Below the pieces are notes generated by a model. The model saw nothing but the letters and a program-made list of their open reading frames with translations, was not told the origin of the DNA and made no database searches. Made by a program: the position numbers and the translations under genes. 64,000 nt of DNA from Desulfobaculum xiamenense. GTDB lineage: Bacteria > Desulfobacterota > Desulfovibrionia > Desulfovibrionales > Desulfovibrionaceae. How positions within the stretch are numbered: position 1 is the stretch's first letter; each line of letters begins with the position of its first letter. Below are positions 45,721 to 54,441 of the stretch, piece after piece. The stretch is from contig NZ_JAATJA010000005.1 in the NCBI RefSeq assembly GCF_011927665.1, positions 92,753 through 156,752 of the forward strand, given 5' to 3'.

Positions 45721-46872
45721 TCAGTGAACGGCCCCGGTATCCGAGGCGTTCAGCTGCAAGTACTTGAGCAGGAAGCGGTATTCCTCCTTGTTCAGCAGGA
45801 TGTTACGCTTCATGGACTTGAGACTTCCGATCCACTGGTTGGCCTTGAAATGGTCAGGCGGCGTCGCAGAATGGCAGGTGCCACAGGCCGCGCCGTGCAG
45901 TTCCGCGCCGTAGTCGAGCAGAGACGCGGACTCGGCCAGAAGAGTGCCTGCCTTGACCCAGCAGGTCAGCCCCACCTTGTGCCACGTCAATTCGGTATCC
46001 GGATCAACCATCGTGCTCTCGACCTCAATGGCCGACTCGGCCTGACGATCGAGCACCACGGAGAAGATGCGGCGGCCCTGCATCTCGTAGACGACGGGCG
46101 TCACGCCGTCCTGCTGCCAGCCCTCCACGCGCACCTGGGCCCACTCGCCGTCGCGATCCTGCACGGAAAGCGCCGTAAGCGGCATGACGCGCCCCATGGG
46201 ACGGCCGTCCTTTTCGAGAAACAGCGGAACGATGCGGATGGACTGCACGCTGTCGCCATCGGTGCCGTTGGACTGCGCCGCGGTCGAAAGCTCCTCGAAC
46301 AACGCCTTGTAGCCCGAAGCCATGTCCGGCAGCGTATGCGAAAGCCCCTTGTGGCAATCGACGCAGGTCTGGCCCTCGGACAGGCCCTTGCGCATGCGCT
46401 CGGCGTCTTCCTTCTTCGGGAACAGTGCGTAATCCAAGGCATTCGTGTCATGGCAGGAACGGCACTCGCGCGAGTCGTTGGCCTTCATGTCCGCCCACAC
46501 GCTCTTGGCCATGCGCAGGCGATTGGCCTCGAACTTCTCGGGCGTGTCGATGGTGCCACTCACCTTGGACACAAGCTCCCGCACGGATTCGGCCTTGCGG
46601 ACCACCATCGGCCCGAAGGCCTCCGGAACGTGGCAGGACGAACACGTCGCCCGCACGCCCGATGCACTCTGAAAATGCTTCGTCTTGCGGTATTCCTGAT
46701 AGACCGTGCTCTCCATCTCGTGGCAGGAGATGCAGAAGCCGTTTCGGGACATGACTCCCTCGCCTGCGGCCATGGCCGCGACAAGAACCAGCACGGCAAC
46801 AACGCCGATGCCCGCACCGAGAAGCAGCGGACGTCGCATGCCCGCCAACCTTCCTGGCGACTCGTTACCCAT
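45721..46872 (-). CDS. torC: Pentahaem c-type cytochrome TorC
   Basis: 383 residues. A single N-terminal membrane anchor (residues ~15-36) is followed by four CxxCH sites in the NapC/NirT-type domain: CISCH (47-51), CSSCH (77-81), CRSCH (137-141) and CVDCH (170-174). A C-terminal domain carries a fifth, CGTCH (330-334). This is the TorC layout: NapC part takes electrons from the quinol pool, and the C-terminal haem passes them to TorA. ATG 46872 follows a full AAGGAGG site, so the upstream extension is not used. A sigma54 promoter lies about 50 bases upstream. Confidence 0.94.
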   Translation of the reverse strand: MGNESPGRLAGMRRPLLLGAGIGVVAVLVLVAAMAAGEGVMSRNGFCISCHEMESTVYQEYRKTKHFQSASGVRATCSSCHVPEAFGPMVVRKAESVRELVSKVSGTIDTPEKFEANRLRMAKSVWADMKANDSRECRSCHDTNALDYALFPKKEDAERMRKGLSEGQTCVDCHKGLSHTLPDMASGYKALFEELSTAAQSNGTDGDSVQSIRIVPLFLEKDGRPMGRVMPLTALSVQDRDGEWAQVRVEGWQQDGVTPVVYEMQGRRIFSVVLDRQAESAIEVESTMVDPDTELTWHKVGLTCWVKAGTLLAESASLLDYGAELHGAACGTCHSATPPDHFKANQWIGSLKSMKRNILLNKEEYRFLLKYLQLNASDTGAVH

Positions 46873-46924
46873 AGAAAACCTCCTTCGATGATCAGACGAG
46901 GGCCATCCCTCGTTCCCGGCCATC

Positions 46925-46940
46925 AGCAAGGACAGTGCCG
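46925..46940 (-). promoter_or_regulatory. Sigma54 (RpoN) promoter of torCDA
   Basis: On the minus strand the sequence CGGCACTGTCCTTGCT fits the -24/-12 consensus TGGCAC-N5-TTGCW, with GG and GC exactly ten bases apart. Transcription would begin near 46914, leaving a ~40-base leader before torC. An overlapping inverted repeat GTGCC/GGCAC (46935-46949) might bind a regulator. Confidence 0.75.
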
Positions 46941-46949
46941 GATTGGCAC

Positions 46950-47238
46950 AGCCGCCCGAACACGTAACATCATGAATTCAATGGACAAGATCAAAGAGAG
47001 CCAAGGAATGATGACTGCGCCATTCCGCAAGAGGTGGAACGGTTTCCAGCAAAAAGCCAAAACGCGCTCCATCGGGGACGGAAGCGGACTCATGGACACA
47101 TGCACGACAGGGGGATGAAAGTAGAAAAGGAGATGGGCGCACGCGCCATACGCATGCGAAAAAGGCGGAACACGACACACCGCGCATGTCACGTTTCAGC
47201 AACGACGAACACGGGAGAACGACGCGAAGGCAAAAACG
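46950..47238. other. Intergenic stretch upstream of torCDA
   Basis: About 290 bases without a gene. As the region upstream of a sigma54 promoter it should carry enhancer-binding-protein sites, but I saw no clear repeated operator. Otherwise nothing recognisable. Confidence 0.35.
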
Positions 47239-47271
47239 AAAAAAGGCGCTACGGACATGCCGTAGCGCCTT
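47239..47271 (-). terminator. Terminator of tRNA-Lys gene 2
   Basis: The 12-bp perfect stem (47243-47254/47260-47271) with a five-base loop is followed by six T on the minus strand (47239-47244). Confidence 0.9.
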
Positions 47272-47279
47272 GTACTATC

Positions 47280-47355
47280 TGGTGGGCCATCAGGGACTCG
47301 AACCCCGAACCAATGGATTAAGAGTCCACTGCTCTACCAATTGAGCCAATGGCCC
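47280..47355 (-). tRNA. tRNA-Lys (anticodon CTT), copy 2
   Basis: 76 nt with encoded CCA (47280-47282); acceptor GGGCCAT/ATGGCCC, anticodon stem GTGGA/TCCAT and loop CTCTTAA (anticodon CTT). The sequence is identical to the copy at 47681-47756. Confidence 0.96.
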
Positions 47356-47403
47356 AGATATTGGCTTCGTGCAACTCCTCGCTGCACCGTCGAAGCGGGA
47401 GCA

Positions 47404-47432
47404 CTTCTAAGCCGATGACCAGCAGATGTCAA
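47404..47432 (-). promoter_or_regulatory. Sigma70 promoter of tRNA-Lys gene 2
   Basis: Minus-strand -35 TTGACA (47427-47432, perfect) and -10 TAGAAG (47404-47409), 17 bp apart, with the -10 about 49 bases upstream of the tRNA 5' end. The same boxes are preserved in the second copy. Confidence 0.78.
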
Positions 47433-47642
47433 CACGACACGTATATTTTTTCAAAAAAGTTCGGCGTGGCAGCATCAGAACAAGGCCAGCACCGGACGCC
47501 AAGGGGCGTCGGGCATTGCCCGCGTCACCGCGCTGCGAACGACTTCGAGCAGGAGTTTCCTTGAACCGAAACGGATACGCACCCCATGACGATGCACGGC
47601 ATAAGGCTCCCACGCAGGCAGTGGTCCGCATCAACGACAAAA

Positions 47643-47673
47643 AAAGGCGCTACGGACATGCCGTAGCGCCTTG
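47643..47673 (-). terminator. Terminator of tRNA-Lys gene 3
   Basis: The same hairpin as after copy 2 (GGCGCTACGG with its complement around CATGT on the minus strand), followed by a T run. Part of the duplicated unit. Confidence 0.88.
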
Positions 47674-47680
47674 TGCTATC

Positions 47681-47756
47681 TGGTGGGCCATCAGGGACTC
47701 GAACCCCGAACCAATGGATTAAGAGTCCACTGCTCTACCAATTGAGCCAATGGCCC
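47681..47756 (-). tRNA. tRNA-Lys (anticodon CTT), copy 3
   Basis: 76 nt with encoded CCA, identical to the tRNA at 47280-47355. Three CTT tRNA-Lys genes in about 5.5 kb, and none here with TTT, would favour AAG lysine codons in a high-GC genome. Confidence 0.96.
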
Positions 47757-47804
47757 AGATATTGGCTTCGTGCAACTCCTCGCTGCACCGTCGAAGCGGG
47801 AGCA

Positions 47805-47833
47805 CTTCTAAGCCGATGACCCGCGGATGTCAA
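47805..47833 (-). promoter_or_regulatory. Sigma70 promoter of tRNA-Lys gene 3
   Basis: Minus-strand -35 TTGACA (47828-47833) and -10 TAGAAG (47805-47810) with 17-bp spacing, the duplicate of the promoter at 47404. Confidence 0.75.
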
Positions 47834-47897
47834 CACGACACGTGCATTTTTTCGAAATAGTTCCGCGTGGCGAACTCGCGCGGCCTCCTCCCCTCGA

Positions 47898-48641
47898 TCA
47901 GTCCGAAAAGGGTCCGGACTTGAGGGCGCGCAGGGCCGCCTCGGCCAGCACGCGATGCGTGGCGGTCATGGGGTGCCAGCTATCCCACCACATGTAGCCG
48001 TCCGCCGCCGGGAAGGCATAGGTGCCGTTCCACGGCTCGGAAACATTCGCGAAGCGTCCGTCGCGCACAAGTCCTTCAAAAACGTCGCAGGCATCCAGCC
48101 TGTACAGCCGAACCTCGGGATGACGGCGAGCGAATCCGCTCTCTCCGCACAGCGCATCATGCAGACGCGCGTTAATATCCCGAACAAGCGCCTGAACGGC
48201 TGGCTTCTTGGCGGCGTACTCGGTCACGTAGGCAGGGGCAAGGGTGATGTCCGGTACGTTCGACACCAGCAGATTACGCACGCCCTTGGCGACGAGCTTC
48301 TCCATGGCTGAAACAATATTGCCGACGACTGTCTCGGCACTGCCCTCACCCTCGTAAATGTCGTTGATGCCGATGAGCACGGTGCACAGCGTATCGTCGA
48401 GGCTCCCCGCAGGCTGGTAGGTCTCCACCTGCCACGCCAGCCCGGACCAGTCCGCAGGGCCGGAGGTGTTGCCGATGCCGCTCTGCGCGCCGCACCATGC
48501 GCGGTCCTCAAGGGTCGCACCGAGCATGCCAGAAAGGTGCTCCACCCAAACGTCGCCGTTACTCAAGCGGTTATAGCCGCAGCCATTGCAGAAGCCATTG
48601 TCGGAAAAGCTGTCGCCGAAGGACAGAATACGTTTCATCAT
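47898..48641 (-). CDS. SGNH/GDSL-family hydrolase
   Basis: 247 residues. The GDSL block is ILSFGDSFSDNGF (nucleophile Ser), the Asn block is LIGINDIYEGE, and the catalytic Asp-His is in WWDSWHPMTATHRVLAEAA. This matches GDSL esterase/lipase or thermolabile-haemolysin-like proteins. No signal peptide is visible, and Cys-rich GFCNGCGYNR near the N terminus is notable. ATG 48641 or 48638 follow AAAGG very closely. It stands alone between the tRNA-Lys unit and the ribosomal cluster, so the substrate cannot be inferred from neighbours. Confidence 0.85.
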   Translation of the reverse strand: MMKRILSFGDSFSDNGFCNGCGYNRLSNGDVWVEHLSGMLGATLEDRAWCGAQSGIGNTSGPADWSGLAWQVETYQPAGSLDDTLCTVLIGINDIYEGEGSAETVVGNIVSAMEKLVAKGVRNLLVSNVPDITLAPAYVTEYAAKKPAVQALVRDINARLHDALCGESGFARRHPEVRLYRLDACDVFEGLVRDGRFANVSEPWNGTYAFPAADGYMWWDSWHPMTATHRVLAEAALRALKSGPFSD

Positions 48642-48954
48642 CCTTTCACCCGGTTCAAAGGCTGTCAGTTGTAAGAAAATCCACGCAGGGGCTCTGGGCT
48701 CAACATCGCGGATTCACATATCCAATGTACCCAAAATCACGCCGCGAAAAAAACCTGTCCCCGTCGGACATGGGACCATGCCCCCGCAACCAAGCGGGGA
48801 CCGCAGGACCACACGGCACCCCCCGCGTAACGAAGCGCACCTAGCATTGCCGCCCGCAAGACGCAAGACGCTTTGAAAACCAGGGCGTACCCGCCCCCCC
48901 CTGCCCCAGCGGCAATTCACGGAAGCCACCAAGCCATTTGGAGCGACAACGCAC
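48642..48954. other. Intergenic stretch upstream of the SGNH gene
   Basis: About 310 bases without a credible gene. There is a small hairpin CCCCGC/GCGGGG near 48783-48799. No convincing promoter for the minus-strand hydrolase gene was found. Confidence 0.35.
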
Positions 48955-48982
48955 AAAAAAACCACCCGCATGCGGGTGGTTT
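48955..48982 (-). terminator. Second terminator of the ribosomal cluster
   Basis: The 11-bp perfect stem AAACCACCCGC (48959-48969)/GCGGGTGGTTT (48972-48982) is followed on the minus strand by a T run (48955-48960). It backs up the terminator at 49021. Confidence 0.88.
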
Positions 48983-49020
48983 CCAGTTTCGACAGCAACG
49001 CGCAGAGGCGCGCCGAAGCG

Positions 49021-49048
49021 AAAAAAACAGGCCCCGGAGGGCCTGTTT
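49021..49048 (-). terminator. First terminator of the ribosomal cluster, after rplQ
   Basis: The 10-bp stem AAACAGGCCC (49025-49034)/GGGCCTGTTT (49039-49048) with a four-base loop has seven T on the minus strand, 25 bases past the rplQ stop. Confidence 0.92.
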
Positions 49049-49073
49049 CATATCATTGCAGGAAGCTGGAGAT

Positions 49074-49598
49074 TTACTCCTCGGTCGATTCGACCGTCTC
49101 TTCCTTCTTGGCAGCAGCCTTCTTGGGAGCGGCCTTCTTAGCAGGAGCCTTTTTGGGCGCCTCCTCGGCCTTCTCAGGGGCAGCTTCCTTGGCGGGGGCC
49201 TTAGGAGCCTCCTCCTTCACCGGGGCCTCGACACCAGCAGCAGTGCGGGTGAACTCGATGATGGCCATCGGTGCGCAGTCGCCGGTGCGGGGCTGGCCCA
49301 GCTTGACGACGCGAGTGTAACCGCCGGGAACACCGGCGAAACGGGGACCAATCTCGTCAAACAGACGCTTGACGAGAGTATGGTTGCCAAGAACCTTATA
49401 CGCCTGACGGCGGGCGGGGACGTCGTTCTTCTGAGCGAGCGTCACGAGCTTTTCAACAACCCTCCGCAGTTCCTTGGCACGAACTTCCGTAGTACGGATG
49501 GACTCGTGCACGATCATGGCCTTGGCCATGTTGCGGAACATCGCATCGCGATGGGATGCGGGACGGTTGAGCTTCTTGCCGGCTTTTCTATGCCTCAT
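49074..49598 (-). CDS. rplQ: 50S ribosomal protein L17
   Basis: 174 residues. The first ~118 are the L17 core ([20 protein letters not shown], then [20 protein letters not shown]). Residues ~119-174 are a low-complexity Ala/Lys/Glu/Pro tail (repeats like APKKAAAKK) not present in E. coli L17 (127 residues). Its ATG lies inside the end of rpoA (11-base overlap). Last gene of the alpha operon. Confidence 0.97.
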   Translation of the reverse strand: MRHRKAGKKLNRPASHRDAMFRNMAKAMIVHESIRTTEVRAKELRRVVEKLVTLAQKNDVPARRQAYKVLGNHTLVKRLFDEIGPRFAGVPGGYTRVVKLGQPRTGDCAPMAIIEFTRTAAGVEAPVKEEAPKAPAKEAAPEKAEEAPKKAPAKKAAPKKAAAKKEETVESTEE

Positions 49599-50631
49599 CG
49601 CTATCTTTCCTCTTCAGCCATTCCTGGTAGCGTTCGTCGAAATTCTCAATGGTCGAGCCGAATTCAAGATTCATTTCGGCGAGGACCCTGCGAATCTCAT
49701 CCAAGGACTTGCGACCAAAGTTCTTGGTCTTGAGCATCTCACCCTCGGAGCGCTGCACAAGCTCGCCCACAAGGCGAATGTTGGCGCTCTTCAGGCAATT
49801 GGTGGCACGAACGGAAAGTTCGAGCTCATCAATGCTCTTGAACAGGTTGGGATTCAGGTCAAGCCCGCTCTGCGGGCCGCACTGCTCCTCATCGGAAGAC
49901 TGCTCATCGAAGTTGATGAACACCGAGAGCTGGTTCTTGAGGATCTTGGCGCTGTAGGCGATGGAGTCCTCGGGGAGGACAGAGCCGTCAGTCCAGATCT
50001 CCATGATCAGCTTGTCGTAGTTGGTCATCTGACCCACACGAGCCTGCTCGATGCTGTAGGCAACCTTCTTGATGGGAGAGAAACTGGCGTCGAGGCGGAT
50101 GAGGCCGATCTCGTCGCTTAACCCCTCCTGCATGTCAGCGGGGACGTATCCCTTGCCCATTCTGACCTCGAGCTCGGCCCTGAAGGGGACGTCCTCGGTC
50201 AGAGTGGCAATAAGCTGGTCCTTGTTCAGAACGGTGACGTTCTGGTTCTCCGAGATGGCGGCAGCGGTGATCTCGCCCTTCTTGTCAGCGGTGAGGGTGA
50301 GGTGCTGCGGCTCCTCGGTGGTCATCATGAATCTGACCTGCTTGAGGTTCAGGACGATGTCCGTAATGTCCTCGAGCACACCCGGCATAGTGGTGAACTC
50401 GTGCTGGATGCCCTCGATCTTCACCGACACGACTGCGGCGCCCTGCAGGGAGGACAGAAGTACTCTGCGCAGAGCATTTCCGATGGTCGTTCCAAAGCCG
50501 CGCTCCAGAGGTTCGCAGACGAACTTGCCGTACGTTGCGTTGCTCTTGGGGTCGCGCACGATCTGCTCGGGCCGAACCAGCTCGGACCAATTCCGGGTGT
50601 TGATCAATTTGTCGCCGTCTTGGATGATCAT
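49588..50631 (-). CDS. rpoA: RNA polymerase alpha subunit
   Basis: 347 residues. The N-terminal dimerisation domain contains [21 protein letters not shown], and the C-terminal domain contains [15 protein letters not shown] and [19 protein letters not shown] helices for UP-element and activator contacts. ATG 50631 is preferred over the GTG one codon upstream because AGGTG is then correctly spaced. Between rpsD and rplQ as in most bacteria. Confidence 0.98.
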   Translation of the reverse strand: MIIQDGDKLINTRNWSELVRPEQIVRDPKSNATYGKFVCEPLERGFGTTIGNALRRVLLSSLQGAAVVSVKIEGIQHEFTTMPGVLEDITDIVLNLKQVRFMMTTEEPQHLTLTADKKGEITAAAISENQNVTVLNKDQLIATLTEDVPFRAELEVRMGKGYVPADMQEGLSDEIGLIRLDASFSPIKKVAYSIEQARVGQMTNYDKLIMEIWTDGSVLPEDSIAYSAKILKNQLSVFINFDEQSSDEEQCGPQSGLDLNPNLFKSIDELELSVRATNCLKSANIRLVGELVQRSEGEMLKTKNFGRKSLDEIRRVLAEMNLEFGSTIENFDERYQEWLKRKDSDEA

Positions 50632-50642
50632 CACTACACCTG

Positions 50643-51269
50643 TTACTTGGAGTACAATTCGACGATCAGCTGTTCATTGATGGGGAACTGGATGTCCTCG
50701 CGCACAGGCATGGCCTTGACCGTACCCTTGAGGGCTGCTCCATCAACCTCGAGCCAATCAGGGCAACCACGGCGTGCGATCACTTCCTGAGCTTCCTGAA
50801 TGACAGGAACCTGCTTGCTGCGCTCGCGCACGGTGATCTCATCGCCAATCCTGACCTGCAGGGAGGGGATGTTCACCTTGTGACCATTCAGCTGGAAGAT
50901 GCCATGGCGAACCAGCTGACGGGCCTGAGTGCGAGAGTTTGCAAGACCAAGACGGTAGATGACGTTGTCCAGCCTGGTCTCAAGCTGCACGAGCAGATTG
51001 GTACCGGTGACACCCTTCATCATGTCCGCGCGAAGGAAGTAGGAGAGGAACTGCTTCTCCTGCACGCCGTAGATACGGCGCACCTTCTGCTTCTCGCGGA
51101 GCTGAACGGCGTAGTCGCTGGTTTTCTTCCGGGCTCGACCGTGCTGCCCCGGGACGTAGGGGCGGCGCTCGTAAGCGCACTTGTCAGTATAGCAGCGATC
51201 GCCCTTGAGGAAAAGCTTCTGCCCCTCGCGGCGGCAGAGGCGGCATTTCGCTTCAGTGTATCTGGCCAA
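50643..51269 (-). CDS. rpsD: 30S ribosomal protein S4 (zinc-binding type)
   Basis: 208 residues. The N terminus has the four-cysteine zinc pattern CRLCRREG ... CYTDKC (residues 9, 12, 26, 31). The S4 RNA-binding domain is [25 protein letters not shown] primary 16S assembly protein, and in enterobacteria the autoregulator of this operon. Start ATG 51269 after GGAGG. Confidence 0.98.
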   Translation of the reverse strand: MARYTEAKCRLCRREGQKLFLKGDRCYTDKCAYERRPYVPGQHGRARKKTSDYAVQLREKQKVRRIYGVQEKQFLSYFLRADMMKGVTGTNLLVQLETRLDNVIYRLGLANSRTQARQLVRHGIFQLNGHKVNIPSLQVRIGDEITVRERSKQVPVIQEAQEVIARRGCPDWLEVDGAALKGTVKAMPVREDIQFPINEQLIVELYSK

Positions 51270-51296
51270 AACGTTTCCTCCTCGTGAACAGCCGGG

Positions 51297-51686
51297 TTAG
51301 ACCCTGCGGCGTTTGGGCGGACGGCACCCGTTATGGGGAATCGGGGTGATGTCACGCATGAACGATACCTTGAAGCCGGCATTATTGATGGCGCGCATTG
51401 CAGCCTCACGTCCAGAGCCGGGGCCCTTGACGAAAATACCGACGGTACGCATGCCGTGGTCCTGAGCGGTCCGGGCGGCACGCTCCGCGGCAACCTGAGC
51501 GGCAAACGGGGTGCTCTTGCGGGAGCCCTTGAACCCGGAACCGCCGGAGGAAGCCCAGCTGATCACGTTACCCTTCATATCAGTGAAGGTGACAATGGTG
51601 TTATTGAATGTGGCATGGATATGCGCGATGCCCGCAGGCACATTCTTTTTTTCTTTCTTCTTCCCGGAGCGTCGGGGTCTAGCCAT
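51297..51686 (-). CDS. rpsK: 30S ribosomal protein S11
   Basis: 129 residues with the S11 signatures [22 protein letters not shown]-like [18 protein letters not shown] and the C-terminal [13 protein letters not shown]. It forms the platform near the 3' end of 16S rRNA. It is separated from rpsM by 79 bases containing a strong hairpin, the widest gap in this part of the operon. Confidence 0.98.
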   Translation of the reverse strand: MARPRRSGKKKEKKNVPAGIAHIHATFNNTIVTFTDMKGNVISWASSGGSGFKGSRKSTPFAAQVAAERAARTAQDHGMRTVGIFVKGPGSGREAAMRAINNAGFKVSFMRDITPIPHNGCRPPKRRRV

Positions 51687-51722
51687 ATCCTATTTCTCCG
51701 TAAATCTTTAGTGAGCAGGTTC

Positions 51723-51754
51723 GCATCCCCCCGCCCTTAGGCATGGGGGGATGC
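51723..51754 (-). promoter_or_regulatory. Hairpin in the rpsM-rpsK spacer
   Basis: The 10-bp perfect stem GCATCCCCCC (51723-51732)/GGGGGGATGC (51745-51754) with a 12-base loop lies in the mRNA 11 bases after the rpsM stop. No T run follows. It may be a processing site, attenuator or ribosomal-protein binding site in the alpha operon. Confidence 0.5.
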
Positions 51755-51765
51755 AAAACTGATTG

Positions 51766-52137
51766 CTACTTTTTCTTTTTACCAACCACCGAGCGCCTGG
51801 GGCCCTTGCGGGTACGGGCGTTGGTGTGAGTACGCTGGCCTCGGCAAGGCAGACCGCGACGATGGCGAAGGCCACGGAAGCAGCCGATGTCCATCAGGCG
51901 CTTGATGTTGGCGGTCACCTCGCGGCGGAGATCACCTTCGACCTTATGATTGGTCTCGATCTCCTTGCGGATGATGTTCACCTCATCCGCGGTCAGATCG
52001 TCGGTCTTCCTCGTCCAATCAATCCCGGTGTTATCCAGGATCTCAAGGGCAGTGGTGCGACCGATGCCGTAGATGTACGTCAGGGCGATGTCCAGACGCT
52101 TATTCCTGGGCAAATCAACACCTGCAATTCTAGCCAC
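51766..52137 (-). CDS. rpsM: 30S ribosomal protein S13
   Basis: 123 residues: [24 protein letters not shown] at the start and the [21 protein letters not shown] basic C terminus, ending in GKKKK. It contacts the A/P-site tRNAs and the large subunit. First protein of the alpha operon, 17 bases after rpmJ. Confidence 0.98.
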   Translation of the reverse strand: MARIAGVDLPRNKRLDIALTYIYGIGRTTALEILDNTGIDWTRKTDDLTADEVNIIRKEIETNHKVEGDLRREVTANIKRLMDIGCFRGLRHRRGLPCRGQRTHTNARTRKGPRRSVVGKKKK

Positions 52138-52154
52138 GATAACTCCCCTTTAAC

Positions 52155-52268
52155 CTAGCCCTGGCGCTGCTTGTGCCTGGGGTTTTCGCAGATAACCCGG
52201 AGCACGCCCTTACGGCGGATCACCTTGCACTTCGGGCACATCTTTTTAACTGAGGGTCTAACTTTCAT
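52155..52268 (-). CDS. rpmJ: 50S ribosomal protein L36 (zinc-binding type)
   Basis: A 37-residue gene too short for usual gene scans: it begins [15 protein letters not shown] and ends [10 protein letters not shown]. The C-x2-C ... C ... H zinc ligands are intact (CPKC, ICENPRH). Position between map and rpsM is typical, but the infA gene often found here is absent. Confidence 0.96.
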   Translation of the reverse strand: MKVRPSVKKMCPKCKVIRRKGVLRVICENPRHKQRQG

Positions 52269-52296
52269 GACCTTCTCCCGCTTCTTTCCTCATTGA

Positions 52297-52314
52297 GCCC
52301 CCCGGCCGGGGGCC
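52297..52314 (-). other. GC palindrome between map and rpmJ
   Basis: A run centred on CCCCCGGCCGGGGG sits in the 78-base spacer between the map stop and the rpmJ start and can form a strong hairpin. No T run follows on the minus strand, so it may modulate rather than stop transcription. Confidence 0.4.
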
Positions 52315-52346
52315 AGGAAACTAAGGTATATATGCAAGCAAGAACC

Positions 52347-53117
52347 TTAATGATCGCTTCTGCTCAAAATCTCCGGCCCATCCTGGGTCAGAGCGATAGT
52401 GTGTTCAAAGTGGGCAGAGAGTCTACGATCTTTTGTTACCGCTGTCCACTTGTCTTCGAGGATCTCGACATCTGGCGATCCCACGCAGACCATCGGCTCC
52501 ACGGAAAGCACCATTCCGGCCTTGAGCGGAAGATCAACCACGCCCCGAGGGACAAAGTTGGGAACTTCCGGCTTTTCATGAAGATTCCTGCCTATCCCGT
52601 GCCCGACAAACCTCTTTACCACGGAAAACCCGCTAAGCTCCACATATTCTTGAATGACCTTCGAGATGCTGTAGAGCTGGTTGCCGGCTACGGCGTGTTC
52701 GATGCCCCGCATGAGGGACTCGCGCGTGACATCGAGCAGCCGCTGTGTCTCGTCGGGAATCTCGCCCACACCGAACGTGCGGGCGGAGTCCCCGTAGAAT
52801 CCGTCGTAGATGACGCCCATGTCGAAGGTGACGATATCGCCCTCCTCCAGCACCCGATTTGACGGGAATCCATGAACGACCTGTTCGTTGACGGAACAGC
52901 ACAGTGCGTAGGGAAAGCCGCCGTAGCCTTGGAAGGCGGGCACGACGCCGAACTTCCTGCACATGTCCTGGGCGATCTGCTCGAAGCGCATGGTCGTAAG
53001 ACCAGGCCGCACAGCTGCGCCCATTTCGTCAAGTATCACGGATACGATGCGGTTCGCCTCCCGCAGGAGAGCGATCTCCGCATCGTTCTTCAAGAAGATT
53101 CCGCGAAACTTTTTCAA
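52347..53117 (-). CDS. map: Methionine aminopeptidase, type I
   Basis: 256 residues. Metal ligands are visible in VTFDMGVIYDGFYGDSART (two Asp), VGHGIGRNLHEKPEVPN (His), SVEPMVCVG (Glu) and SAHFEHTIALT (Glu). It removes the N-terminal Met from new proteins. It lies directly after secY (five bases between), as in many spc operons. Confidence 0.97.
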   Translation of the reverse strand: MKKFRGIFLKNDAEIALLREANRIVSVILDEMGAAVRPGLTTMRFEQIAQDMCRKFGVVPAFQGYGGFPYALCCSVNEQVVHGFPSNRVLEEGDIVTFDMGVIYDGFYGDSARTFGVGEIPDETQRLLDVTRESLMRGIEHAVAGNQLYSISKVIQEYVELSGFSVVKRFVGHGIGRNLHEKPEVPNFVPRGVVDLPLKAGMVLSVEPMVCVGSPDVEILEDKWTAVTKDRRLSAHFEHTIALTQDGPEILSRSDH

Positions 53118-53121
53118 TTGT

Positions 53122-54435
53122 CTACCGCCGACCCTTGATCTTGCTCTTGCCCATCAAGCCCTCATACTGACGGCTGATGAGGTGAGACTCGATCTGGGAC
53201 ATGAAGTCCATCGACACGCCGACGACGATCAGCAGACTGGTGCCGCCGAAATAGAACGGCACGTGCATCTGGCTGATGAGCAACATCGGCAGGACGCAGA
53301 CGGCGGAGATGTAGCAGGCACCCCACAGCGTGATCCTGGACAGAACCCGATCGATGTACTCGTGGGTCTTGGCGCCGGGACGAATGCCGGGAATGAAACC
53401 GCCCTGCTTGCGGATGTTCTCCGCGATATCCTTCGGATCGAAAATGATTGCCGTATAGAAGAAGCAGAAGAACACTATCATTCCAATATACAGCACATTG
53501 TACAGAACCGAGGACGGACTGAACCAAGCGGAGACCTCCTGCACCCACTCGGCCCTCGAGAAGTTCGCCAGCGTGGCCGGGAACATGAGGATCGAGGAGG
53601 CGAAGATGGGCGGAATCACACCTGCGGTGTTCACTCGCAGCGGCAGATGGGTGGTCTGTCCACCGTACATCCTGCGTCCCATCATACGTTTTGCGTACTG
53701 GATGGGAATGCGCCTCTGCGCGCGTTCCATGTAGACGATGATCGCCAACACAGCGGCCATGAGGGCCAATATCAGGAGCAGAATGAACAGGGACATCTCG
53801 CCCGTGGTCATGAGCCGCCAGGATTTGACGACCGCACCGGGGAACCCGGCCACGATACCGGCGAAGATGATGAGCGAGATGCCGTTGCCGATACCCCGCT
53901 CGGTTATCTGCTCGCCGATCCACATGATCAGTACTGTACCGGCGGTGAGGGTGATAATGGTCACCAGACGGAAGGCCCAGCCTGCGTCCAGAACCACGGG
54001 AGCGCCGGTGGGGCTGGTCATGCTCTCCAAACCGATTGCGATACCCAGACCCTGCACGATGGTGATGAGCACCGTTCCGTAGCGGGTGTACTGGGTGATC
54101 TTTTTGCGTCCGGCCTGCCCTTCCTCCTTCGACAGTCGCTTCAGCTCGGGGCTGACCACGGTCAGCAGCTGAATGATAATCGATGCGGAGATGTAGGGCA
54201 TGATACCCAGGGCGAAGATGGAGAGGTTTCTCAACCCTCCACCCGAGAACATGTCGAACAGACCGAACAGGGTGTTCTGAACGCTATCGAAGAAATCCTG
54301 AAGCGCCACCGTGTCGACGCCCGGAGTCGGCACGTGAATGCCGATCCGGTACACCGCCAACAGCAGGAACGTCCACAGGAGCTTCTTCTTCAACTCCGGT
54401 AACTTGGCGAGATTCTCAACCCCAGTAAGCGCCAC
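53122..54435 (-). CDS. secY: Protein translocase subunit SecY
   Basis: 437 residues with ten membrane helices. MALTGVENLAKLPELKKKLLWTFLLL opens the protein; the plug/TM2 region reads SIFALGIMPYISASIIIQLLTVV, and the cytosolic loop KRMMGRRMYGGQ(T) and GFIPGIRPG for ribosome/SecA contact are present. Core channel of the general secretion pathway. Between rplO and map in the spc operon. Confidence 0.98.
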   Translation of the reverse strand: MALTGVENLAKLPELKKKLLWTFLLLAVYRIGIHVPTPGVDTVALQDFFDSVQNTLFGLFDMFSGGGLRNLSIFALGIMPYISASIIIQLLTVVSPELKRLSKEEGQAGRKKITQYTRYGTVLITIVQGLGIAIGLESMTSPTGAPVVLDAGWAFRLVTIITLTAGTVLIMWIGEQITERGIGNGISLIIFAGIVAGFPGAVVKSWRLMTTGEMSLFILLLILALMAAVLAIIVYMERAQRRIPIQYAKRMMGRRMYGGQTTHLPLRVNTAGVIPPIFASSILMFPATLANFSRAEWVQEVSAWFSPSSVLYNVLYIGMIVFFCFFYTAIIFDPKDIAENIRKQGGFIPGIRPGAKTHEYIDRVLSRITLWGACYISAVCVLPMLLISQMHVPFYFGGTSLLIVVGVSMDFMSQIESHLISRQYEGLMGKSKIKGRR

Positions 54436-54441
54436 TTTTAT

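Larger units (their letters stand above)
47241..47470. repeat. Direct duplication, copy 1 (tRNA-Lys unit)
   Basis: A ~230-bp unit containing terminator, tRNA-Lys, promoter and upstream flank is repeated at 47642-47871 with a constant 401-base offset and few differences, clustered outside the tRNA and promoter boxes. Confidence 0.85.
47642..47871. repeat. Direct duplication, copy 2 (tRNA-Lys unit)
   Basis: The partner of 47241-47470. Promoter boxes, tRNA and terminator stem are conserved; the outer flanks carry scattered substitutions, so the duplication is not brand new. Confidence 0.85.

Noticed and set aside
52963..54402. 479-codon plus-strand frame opposite secY, and 491-codon frame at 55584-57059 opposite rplR/rplF/rpsH
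   Set aside because: Antisense shadows of well-identified ribosomal and secretion genes.
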